Assembly: GCA_023415915.1 (NCBI GenBank)
Contig: JAEZIZ010000041.1
Location: 1-5,251, forward strand
Direction of reading: 5' to 3'
DNA length: 5,251 bases
Source of the DNA: Bacillota bacterium
GTDB lineage: Bacteria > Bacillota > Clostridia > Christensenellales > SZUA-584
Shown piece by piece: positions 1 through 4,678 of the stretch. Position 1 is the first letter of the stretch; the number at the start of each line of letters is the position of its first letter. The translations under genes were made by a program, and so were the position numbers. The notes beneath the pieces are model-generated. The model saw only the letters and a program-made list of their open reading frames with translations, was not told the origin of the DNA and made no database searches.

Positions 1-106
1 GCGAACATGCACCAATTACTGTTTACCTTATATCAAATTATGTCATATGTTAACCTTGCTATCTTTATAATGTGTTTTGCTATATTAACTCATTTGCAAT
101 TCATAT

Positions 107-174
107 AAAAGCCTCCATTCTCACCCCCGCATAATGGGGCTGCAGTATAATATGCTGTTTAACTTGGGCTTTTT
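107..174. other. Three-stem inverted-repeat element, possible terminator or leader structure
   Basis: AAAAGCC (107-113) is perfectly complementary to GGCTTTT (167-173). Between these arms lie two smaller hairpins: CCCC/GGGG (125-128 with 136-139, 7-nt loop GCATAAT) and CAGTAT/ATGCTG (143-148 with 152-157, one G-T wobble, 3-nt loop). Together they form a three-way-junction layout ending in TTTTT (170-174). On the other strand the element also ends in a T-run, so it could terminate a transcript arriving from either side. It could equally be a leader structure if transcription starts near the TATAAT at 66-71. The pairing was found by eye and no folding energy was computed. Confidence 0.35.
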
Positions 175-182
175 ATGATATA

Positions 183-188
183 TATAAT
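183..188 (+). promoter_or_regulatory. Possible -10 box (TATAAT) for the DJ-1/PfpI gene
   Basis: A perfect TATAAT lies 29 bases before the ATG at 218, a sensible place for a short 5' leader. No good TTGACA-like -35 is seen at 16-18 bp; the best nearby match is TTTAAC at 158-163, with a spacer that is too long. The surrounding DNA is a run of TA repeats, so the hexamer may be fortuitous. Confidence 0.25.
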
Positions 189-217
189 ATGAATTTAATG
201 TATACAGTGAGGTTAAT

Positions 218-829
218 ATGAAAGAAGTACTTTTCGTAATACTGCAGGATTACGCCGACTGGGAATCCGCGCACGTTGCTGCGGCGATAAACGACAGCCG
301 CGAAGACGGCGGCGATTTTATAGTCAAAACCGTGTCGCTTTCAAAGCAGCCCGTACGCTCGATAGGCGGCTTTACCACGCTGCCCGATTACGATCTTTCC
401 ACCGCTCCCGAGCGTTTCGCCGCGCTGCTGCTGATAGGCGGAAAATCGTGGAGGAAGAAAGAATCCGAGCCGGTGGCCGGACTTGTAAGCAAAGCTGTAG
501 AAATGGGCGTGCCTGTGGGCGCCATATGCGACGCGACAGTATTTTTGGGCATGCACGGTTTCCTCAACGATGTAAAGCACACAAGCAACATGCTTAATGA
601 CCTTAAGGCCGCGGCGAAGGAAAACTACACGAACGAGCGCGGCTACATAGAAGAGCAGGCTGTAAGCGATGGCGGCATAATAACCGCAAACGGCACGGCT
701 TATATGGAATTCGCCAAAGAGGTGCTGATTTCGCTGAAAACGATAAATCGCTCAAGCATAAACGAGTGGTACGACTACTTCAAGTTCGGCCACTACGAAG
801 TGCTTAAAAAATTGGCCGCTTCGAAATAA
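218..829 (+). CDS. DJ-1/PfpI family (class I glutamine amidotransferase-like) protein
   Basis: A 203-residue, probably cytoplasmic protein of the DJ-1/PfpI superfamily, whose members include stress-related deglycase/chaperone-like proteins, peptidases and enzymes of unknown substrate. Features seen: a beta-strand start (MKEVLFVIL) followed by DYADWE, whose Glu16 matches the conserved acidic residue near the DJ-1 active site; the LLIGG loop (71-75); the nucleophile elbow GAICDA with Cys104; and HTSN at 121-124. The residue after Cys104 is Asp rather than the His of classic PfpI peptidases (ICHG), so a protease role is unlikely and the YdeA/YoaZ-like amidotransferase-type subgroup fits better. 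Length is normal for the family. The start is supported by GTGAGG at 207-212, five bases before the ATG. It appears monocistronic, with a terminator-like structure following. The family call is firm; the substrate is unknown. Confidence 0.9.
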   Translation: MKEVLFVILQDYADWESAHVAAAINDSREDGGDFIVKTVSLSKQPVRSIGGFTTLPDYDLSTAPERFAALLLIGGKSWRKKESEPVAGLVSKAVEMGVPVGAICDATVFLGMHGFLNDVKHTSNMLNDLKAAAKENYTNERGYIEEQAVSDGGIITANGTAYMEFAKEVLISLKTINRSSINEWYDYFKFGHYEVLKKLAASK

Positions 830-847
830 ACACAAAAAGCGAACTGT

Positions 848-902
848 AAAAACCTATTTTCATTAGCATCATTTCCTTTGGGCGCACAATAGGGCTTTTT
901 TT
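848..902 (+). terminator. Probable intrinsic terminator after the DJ-1/PfpI gene
   Basis: AAAAACCTATT (848-858) can pair with AATAGG (888-893) and, across an unpaired GC, with the first bases of a seven-T run (896-902). The T7 tract just after the 3' arm is the strongest evidence. The weaknesses are the 29-base loop and the GC bulge, so the exact hairpin is uncertain. It lies 19 bases after the stop codon, which suits termination of a single-gene transcript. Confidence 0.5.
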
Positions 903-995
903 AGTTCCATAACGTCTTAGCATGCTCTGCGGCTGGCCCTCGCTGGCATATTTTTCTTTTTTTGCATGGGTTAAATCTTTTTTTCAGTTAAATCA

Positions 996-1022
996 TAAAG
1001 AATGTTTAAAAACAGCCGATAA
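996..1022 (+). promoter_or_regulatory. SigD/FliA (sigma-28) flagellar-type promoter
   Basis: TAAA at 996-999, a 15-base spacer, then GCCGATAA at 1015-1022 match the sigma-28 consensus (TAAA, about 15 bp, GCCGATAA/T) essentially perfectly. This sigma factor transcribes late flagellar and chemotaxis genes, and the gene immediately downstream encodes a chemoreceptor, so sequence and context agree. Transcription would begin near 1029-1030, giving a leader of about 235 nt before the ATG at 1264. The host therefore probably has flagella and an anti-sigma FlgM-type checkpoint, which is inferred and not visible in this window. Confidence 0.85.
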
Positions 1023-1041
1023 AAGTTATAGCATCATGTAA

Positions 1042-1079
1042 TATTCATCTTAGCTAATTGCATCTAAAGTATTCATCTT
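1042..1079 (+). repeat. 10-bp direct repeat TATTCATCTT in the MCP leader
   Basis: TATTCATCTT occurs at 1042-1051 and again at 1070-1079, exactly 28 bp apart. A partial third copy (TTATCTT) lies at 1084-1090. The copies fall within the first 60 bases downstream of the predicted start site and could be protein-binding sites on DNA or RNA. No function can be assigned from the sequence. Confidence 0.5.
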
Positions 1080-1090
1080 TGCGTTATCTT

Positions 1091-1217
1091 AATAAAGGAG
1101 GCGAAAAAAGCCTTTATTGTGCTGCATCGGCCTGCAGTAGCCTGTCCGGGCGATATTTTCTATTGTTCGGGCTGGTAAACTATTGTTTCAACGCGGTTTC
1201 ACAAGTTTAACCGGCGT
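1091..1217 (+). promoter_or_regulatory. Structured 5' leader of the MCP gene with four predicted hairpins
   Basis: Four non-overlapping stems follow one another. (a) AATAAAGG/CCTTTATT, 1091-1098 with 1111-1118, 8 bp perfect. (b) CTGCA/TGCAG, 1122-1126 with 1133-1137. (c) A 12-bp stem with four G-T wobbles, 1144-1155 with 1161-1172, loop TTTTC. (d) ACGCGGTT with AACC and GCGT, 1191-1198 with 1209-1217, one bulged G. Stem (a) buries AAAGGAGG (1094-1101), a near-perfect ribosome-binding sequence far from the MCP start. The conserved cores of c-di-GMP class I and other familiar riboswitches were not recognised. It could be a regulatory leader or merely a stable untranslated region. Confidence 0.45.
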
Positions 1218-1263
1218 GTGTATTGTCTTTTTTAGAAAGAAAATTAACGGGAGTTGACAAAAG

Positions 1264-3513
1264 ATGAAAAAATCAAACAAAGGCTCAAGGAGTATTACCT
1301 CCATTATTCTTGTCGTGTTCGCGGCGGTGCTTATCGTTTCGATAGCTATAGTGTTTGCGACTGTTTCGCAGCAGAACATGGCATTTACAGACGGAATAAT
1401 ATCCAATCAGATCAATCGCGCGTTTGAAAATTTAAAAGCCGATATCAAAAAACTAAACGAAGACGCCGAAAAGTACGCTTTGGCGCTTTCGGCAAATACA
1501 AATCTTATCAGCTGCGTAGCGGCTGACGACCCGGTCGCGTTAAAAGCGCTGGTAGAAAACTACAACCAGAGCGCGGGCCTCGATTATATTACTGTAGTCG
1601 ACGCGCAGGGCGACGTACTTTTTGAACTGAACGCGCAGGATAGCAAGGGAGAAAGCCTTGCGCAGGACGAGTATGTTAAAAAAGCGCTCGCAGGCACACA
1701 GACAAGCCGGGTAAAATATGACGATGAAACCAACATCACTTGCGAGAGCGCAGTCCCCATCAGTTATCAGGGAGCTACCGTAGGCGCCGTTATAACCGGC
1801 TACTCATACGGACGCACGGACATGCTTGACGAGCTTAAAACGGTTCATGGCGTAGAATTCACAATATTCGCAAACGATGTGCGCTGGGCCACGACCATAA
1901 TGGATAATGGAGAGCGGGTGGTTGGCACAAAGCTCGATTCCAAGATAACCTCGGTAGTCATAGGGCAAAAGCAGGACTATTTCGGAAACGCGGATATCCT
2001 CGGCAACCCGTATAAAACAGCTTATTCGCCGATACTGGACAGCAGCGGCAACGCCGTTGGCGTAATGTTTGCAGGCCTGCCGATGCGCGAAATAAACACG
2101 GCGCAAAGAAACGTGCTGTTGACCGTTCTTATTGTATCCGTTGCTCTTATCGCAGTATCCATATTCGCAGTATATATGTTTTTGAATAAGGCGATAAAAA
2201 AACCGCTTATTATGCTTACGCAAGGCGCCGAAGACCTCGCCGCCGGCAACACGAGAGTAATTGAAGCCACCGTGAAAGGCAAAACCGAGATTTCAAAGCT
2301 GGCGCGCGCTTTTATACAGGTGCTGCATACGGTAAAAGCGATGACCGACGACGTCGGCATGCTCGCCAAAGCCGCCGTGGAAGGCCAGCTATCCGTGCGC
2401 GCCGACTCGTCCAAGCACCAGGGCGACTTTAAAAACATAATCGACGGCATAAACAATACGCTGGACGCGGTAATAACTCCGGTAAACGAAGCGGCCGGGG
2501 TTCTCGCCGAGCTCTCAAAAGGAAACCTCGACGTTGTCGTGGAAGGAGACTACAGCGGCGACCACGCGCTGATAAAAGACGCGCTCAATACTACGATAAA
2601 AGCGATAAAGGGCTATATCAACGAAATATCGGCGCTGCTGGCTGAAATAGCGCAAGGAGACCTTACAGGCTCAATACAGTCGGAATACAAAGGAAAATTC
2701 ACAGAGCTCAAAGCGTCTATCAACACTATAGTGGATACATTAAACGTATTCCTTGGCAAGGTCGCCATGTCCGCAAACGAGATAAGCAGCGGCACCCGGC
2801 AGGTCGCGCAGGGCAGCCAGGCCATATCTCAGGGCGCTTCCGAGCAGTCGGGCGCGATAGAAGAGCTGACAAAGTCGGTTTCACAGATCGCTTCCCAGAC
2901 AAAACAGAACGCCGATAACGCCGGAAAGGCAAACGAGCTTGCGCTGACGGCTAAGAAGGACGCGCTTGAAGGCAACGAGCACATGGCCGCAATGCAGCAG
3001 GCGATGGCAGAGATAAAGGAATCGTCTATGAACATTTCTAAGATAATCAACGTAATAGACGAGATAGCCTTCCAGACGAATATACTTGCCTTAAACGCCG
3101 CGGTGGAAGCTGCAAGGGCTGGGCGCTACGGGCAGGGCTTCGCAGTCGTTGCCGAAGAGGTAAGAAACCTCGCGGCGAGAAGCGCCAATGCTGCCAACGA
3201 AACCAAAGTATTAATTGAAAACGCCATCAAAAAGACGGAAGCCGGAACGGAGATAGCCGACGAAACCGCAACCGCGCTTTCGAACATAGTTAAGGATGTG
3301 CAGGAGGCTGCCGAGCTTGTGTCGCAGATAGCCGAGGCTTCCAGCGAGCAGGCGACGGGCATAGAGCATATTAATCGCGGCGTTTCCGAGCTGTCGGTAG
3401 TCGTACAGACGAACGCCGCCACATCCCAGGAAGAAGCCGCGGCGTGCGAACAACTCTCGGGTCAGGCGGAGATGTTAAAAGACATGGTAGCGGAGTATAA
3501 GCTGAGGCAATAA
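1264..3513 (+). CDS. Methyl-accepting chemotaxis protein, double-Cache and multi-HAMP type
   Basis: A complete 749-residue transmembrane chemoreceptor that should signal to CheA/CheW at the membrane. Order: short basic N-terminus; TM1 about 11-33; extracellular ligand domain about 40-278 that looks like two PAS-like Cache lobes (LDYITVVDAQGDVLF at 106-120; EFTIFANDVRWATTI to GVMFAG at 198-271), resembling the Cache_3-Cache_2 fusion type; TM2 about 283-305; HAMP 306-360; three further HAMP-like units centred on about 365-405, 408-450 and 453-495; signalling domain about 500-749. The hairpin tip is intact: DEIAFQTNILALNAAVEAAR (599-618), then GFAVVAEEVRNLA (625-637). SEQSGAIEEL (526-535), SSEQATGIEHI (693-703) and a Q/E-rich stretch at 722-731 are plausible methylation regions. 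No CheR-tethering pentapeptide is seen at the C-terminus. GGGAG lies 10 bases before the ATG. Ligand unknown; a small metabolite is typical of Cache domains. Confidence 0.95.
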   Translation: MKKSNKGSRSITSIILVVFAAVLIVSIAIVFATVSQQNMAFTDGIISNQINRAFENLKADIKKLNEDAEKYALALSANTNLISCVAADDPVALKALVENYNQSAGLDYITVVDAQGDVLFELNAQDSKGESLAQDEYVKKALAGTQTSRVKYDDETNITCESAVPISYQGATVGAVITGYSYGRTDMLDELKTVHGVEFTIFANDVRWATTIMDNGERVVGTKLDSKITSVVIGQKQDYFGNADILGNPYKTAYSPILDSSGNAVGVMFAGLPMREINTAQRNVLLTVLIVSVALIAVSIFAVYMFLNKAIKKPLIMLTQGAEDLAAGNTRVIEATVKGKTEISKLARAFIQVLHTVKAMTDDVGMLAKAAVEGQLSVRADSSKHQGDFKNIIDGINNTLDAVITPVNEAAGVLAELSKGNLDVVVEGDYSGDHALIKDALNTTIKAIKGYINEISALLAEIAQGDLTGSIQSEYKGKFTELKASINTIVDTLNVFLGKVAMSANEISSGTRQVAQGSQAISQGASEQSGAIEELTKSVSQIASQTKQNADNAGKANELALTAKKDALEGNEHMAAMQQAMAEIKESSMNISKIINVIDEIAFQTNILALNAAVEAARAGRYGQGFAVVAEEVRNLAARSANAANETKVLIENAIKKTEAGTEIADETATALSNIVKDVQEAAELVSQIAEASSEQATGIEHINRGVSELSVVVQTNAATSQEEAAACEQLSGQAEMLKDMVAEYKLRQ

Positions 3514-3535
3514 GAAAGCTTATATATAAAAAGAC

Positions 3536-3566
3536 AGGGGCTGTCCGGAAACGGGCAGCCTCTTTT
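3536..3566. terminator. Strong bidirectional intrinsic terminator between convergent genes
   Basis: Bases 3536-3547 pair with 3552-3563 in a 12-bp GC-rich stem (two G-T wobbles) closed by a GAAA tetraloop at 3548-3551. On the + strand it is followed by TTTT (3563-3566), 22 bases after the MCP stop. On the - strand the stem is followed by TTTTTATATA (complement of 3523-3532), which serves the cupin gene converging from the right. One element can thus end both transcripts. Confidence 0.88.
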
Positions 3567-3581
3567 CATTACAGATTTACA

Positions 3582-3631
3582 CCGGCAAGCCTCACGGATT
3601 GCTGGGGACCCCGTACAAAAGCGGCTCTTTT
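3582..3631. repeat. Cluster of short inverted repeats downstream of the cupin gene
   Basis: CCGGCAA (3582-3588) pairs with TTGCTGG (3599-3605) with one wobble and a 10-base loop. The palindrome GGGGACCCC (3604-3612) and a small AAAAG/CTTTT hairpin (3617-3621 with 3627-3631) follow directly. They lie in the 3' untranslated part of the cupin transcript, before the shared terminator. They could be an additional weak terminator or stabilising structures. Confidence 0.3.
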
Positions 3632-3658
3632 CAGACTGCTTCTCTATCCCGTTGCTTT

Positions 3659-4213
3659 TTAGTAACCGCCGTGTTCTTCTGCGGCTTCCGCATCCGCTTT
3701 TGTCTCGTGAACCGTGCCAAAAGGATGCTGTGGCGGAGCATATATCGAATACAGCTTCATAGGCACACTGCCTGTATTAATCACGTTATGCCACGTGCCC
3801 GCGGGTATAATAAAAGCAAAATCGGCAGACACGTTTCTTTGAAACTCCAGGTAATCCCTTTGCCTGCCCATCATAACAACGCCGCTGCCTTCTTCAATAC
3901 GTAAGAATTGATCAAGTAAAGGGTGTATTTCCAAGCCTATGTCCTCGCCCGGGTTTATGCTCATTAAAGTAAGCTGCAAGTGTTTCCCCGTCCATAACGC
4001 CGTGCGAAAAGTGTTGTTCCGCTTTGTAACTTCTTCTATATTGACGACAAACGGTTCCGGCCCATAATCGGCAAACCTTGTATAATATCCGGAATTATAC
4101 ATGGGTCTGTTATTATCAGCACCATACATGCTGTTGCTGTTCATATAACCCGGGTTGCCTTGGGGGAATTCCCCAAACGAAGGGTACCTCCTATAGCGGT
4201 CATACATATTCAT
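3659..4213 (-). CDS. Cupin domain protein with Tyr/Asn-rich N-terminal tail
   Basis: A 184-residue protein with one cupin barrel (about 53-165) after a low-complexity tail (1-52) holding nine Tyr, several Asn, Gly, Pro and Arg. Cupin motif 1 is present with standard spacing: G89-x5-E95-x-H97-x4-Q102-x6-G109, so Glu replaces the first His and Gln replaces the usual Glu. Motif 2 is P137-A-G139-T-W-H142-x3-N146. Four ligand positions are thus E95, H97, Q102 and H142, compatible with a divalent metal though not proven. The conserved block FRTALWTGKHLQLTLMSI (69-86) and the HPFGTVH tail (163-169) are familiar from a Firmicutes cupin family without a firmly known reaction. AAAGGAA (complement of 4216-4222) lies only four bases before Met1 but about ten before Met3, so Met3 is a possible true start. 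The Tyr-rich tail resembles spore-coat proteins, which is inference only. Confidence 0.88.
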   Translation of the reverse strand: MNMYDRYRRYPSFGEFPQGNPGYMNSNSMYGADNNRPMYNSGYYTRFADYGPEPFVVNIEEVTKRNNTFRTALWTGKHLQLTLMSINPGEDIGLEIHPLLDQFLRIEEGSGVVMMGRQRDYLEFQRNVSADFAFIIPAGTWHNVINTGSVPMKLYSIYAPPQHPFGTVHETKADAEAAEEHGGY

Positions 4214-4237
4214 CGTTCCTTTCGGTTTGTTCTACAG

Positions 4238-4266
4238 ATTATAATATGCGCCATATGTATAGTATG
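4238..4266 (-). promoter_or_regulatory. Possible promoter for the cupin gene
   Basis: Read on the - strand, TATAAT (complement of 4238-4243) lies 24 bases before the cupin ATG, a good -10 position for a short leader. No TTGACA-like -35 is found at 17 bp (CATACT at 4261-4266). The same bases read CATATTATA, which also fits the sporulation sigma-E/sigma-K -10 pattern (CATAnnnTA for sigma-K), with ACATA about 14 bp upstream. A perfect inverted repeat ATATG-CGC-CATAT (4244-4256) sits in the spacer and could be an operator. Which sigma factor is used cannot be decided from sequence. Confidence 0.4.
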
Positions 4267-4273
4267 TTTGTTA

Positions 4274-4297
4274 TTTTCAGCATAAATGGCCTGAAAA
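4274..4297. repeat. Inverted repeat TTTTCAG-N10-CTGAAAA upstream of the cupin gene
   Basis: A perfect 7-bp inverted repeat (4274-4280 and 4291-4297) with a 10-bp spacer puts the half-sites 17 bp centre to centre, within the range used by dimeric repressors or activators. It lies just upstream of the predicted cupin promoter on the - strand. A regulator-binding role is plausible but unproven; AT-rich DNA gives such repeats by chance. Confidence 0.35.
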
Positions 4298-4333
4298 CAC
4301 AGAGGAGATTATTGTTTTTATAGCATTAAGCCC

Positions 4334-4361
4334 TATTCACCTTCAGTTTACCTTTTATAAT
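4334..4361 (+). promoter_or_regulatory. Weak candidate promoter for the 7TM sensor gene
   Basis: A perfect TATAAT at 4356-4361 has TATTCA (three of six matches to TTGACA) 16 bp upstream at 4334-4339. It points toward the sensor gene and would give a leader of about 310 nt including the GC-rich structured segment. An overlapping ACCGATAT (4362-4369) resembles a sigma-28 -10 but has no TAAA at the right distance. A second TATAAT at 4506-4511 also lacks a -35. Confidence 0.25.
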
Positions 4362-4385
4362 ACCGATATTACTAATAGATAATAG

Positions 4386-4474
4386 TTGCCGGCAAGTAAA
4401 CGCCGCGGTTTCTTTTTAGTCGGTGCGGAAAAGGGAGTATTTCCGCGTTATCAGACCGCTGCGGTAAGTTCGGC
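4386..4474 (+). promoter_or_regulatory. GC-rich structured non-coding segment with competing stems
   Basis: This segment stands out from its AT-rich surroundings. It opens with a perfect 10-bp palindrome TTGCCGGCAA (4386-4395). GCGGTTT (4405-4411) pairs with AGACCGC (4453-4459), enclosing an 8-bp hairpin of TGCGGAAA (4424-4431) with TTTCCGCG (4440-4447). An outer GCCG/CGGC pairing (4402-4405 with 4471-4474) is possible. GCGG occurs three times and CCGC three times, so alternative pairings exist, for example 4443-4446 with 4461-4464. ACCGCTGCGGT (4455-4465) is also a DNA palindrome. It could be a cis-regulatory RNA in the leader of the downstream sensor, a small RNA, or a set of DNA operators. 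No known riboswitch core was recognised. Confidence 0.4.
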
Positions 4475-4585
4475 TAAATATGGGAGAGGTAAGCAAGGGT
4501 ATTCATATAATATTTTATAGTTATAGAACCAACTCGGCAACCTCTGAAAAACGGGCGCTGCTTATAAGTTTTCCGGCTGGACAAG

Positions 4586-4608
4586 GCTTTAAGCGGCCGT
4601 CTTAAAGC
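4586..4608 (+). repeat. Perfect 8-bp hairpin upstream of the 7TM sensor gene
   Basis: GCTTTAAG (4586-4593) and CTTAAAGC (4601-4608) form a perfect stem with a 7-base loop CGGCCGT. No T-run follows, so it is not a terminator. Its 3' arm extended (AGCGC, 4606-4610) could instead pair with GCGCT at 4555-4559. A palindrome CTTATAAG (4561-4568) lies between. The hairpin is 70 bases before the sensor ATG and does not mask its ribosome-binding site. Confidence 0.4.
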
Positions 4609-4678
4609 GCAAGTATATTCCAAAGACAAAGATTGAACGGATTATTAGGGAATATGCGTCATAATAGGAGTTGGGGCA

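Larger units (their letters stand above)
1..217. other. AT-rich intergenic region upstream of the DJ-1/PfpI gene
   Basis: No convincing gene is visible. The frame starting at base 1 stays open to a TAA at 106-108 and would encode a short hydrophobic peptide (35 residues, or 33 from the ATG at 7). It has no visible ribosome-binding site, and an open run of this length is expected by chance in such AT-rich DNA; it could also be the 3' end of a gene entering from outside. TATAAT hexamers occur at 66-71, 146-151 and 183-188, none with a good -35 partner. The three-stem element at 107-174 is listed separately. Confidence 0.6.
903..1263 (+). other. Non-coding region with promoter and long 5' leader of the MCP gene
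   Basis: No supportable gene lies in this stretch. The first part (903-995) holds T-rich runs (950-967 and 978-984) and a 7-bp direct repeat TTAAATC at 971-977 and 988-994, just before the promoter. The second part (about 1029-1263) would be transcribed as an untranslated leader of about 235 nt from the SigD-type promoter. It contains the direct repeat and the hairpin series listed separately, then GGGAG (1249-1253), the ribosome-binding site of the MCP gene. Confidence 0.7.

Noticed and set aside
7..108. Short hydrophobic open frame at the left edge
   Set aside because: Only 33 codons from its ATG, no visible ribosome-binding site, very AT-rich; chance or the tail of an unseen gene cannot be told apart.
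341..580. Antisense open frame inside the DJ-1/PfpI gene
   Set aside because: Mirror of a strongly supported gene; the protein has no recognisable motif.
1117..1178. Possible upstream ORFs in the MCP leader after AAAGGAGG (TTG at 1117, GTG at 1119)
   Set aside because: The candidate starts are 15-17 bases from the ribosome-binding-like sequence, too far, and the peptides (7 and 19 codons) show no recognisable feature.
1254..1259. TTGACA just before the MCP start codon
   Set aside because: No -10 box at 16-18 bp downstream; it lies between the ribosome-binding site and the ATG and would not serve this gene.
1030..1263. c-di-GMP class I (GEMM) riboswitch in the MCP leader
   Set aside because: Searched by eye because such riboswitches often precede MCP genes, but the conserved core around GGGACGCAAAGCC is absent; a class II element could not be excluded by eye.
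1804..2456. Antisense open frames inside the MCP gene
   Set aside because: They lie opposite clear Cache, TM and HAMP coding sequence, overlap each other and resemble no family.
3599..3904. Plus-strand open frame opposite the cupin gene
   Set aside because: The cupin frame has both conserved motifs and a ribosome-binding site; this one has neither.
4078..4323. Plus-strand Cys/Tyr-rich open frame over the cupin start region
   Set aside because: Antisense to the Tyr/Asn-rich tail, which explains the odd composition; no plausible ribosome-binding site.
4633..4665. TTGAAC and CATAAT as a promoter directly before the sensor gene
   Set aside because: The spacer is 21 bp, too long, and the -10-like hexamer abuts the ribosome-binding site.
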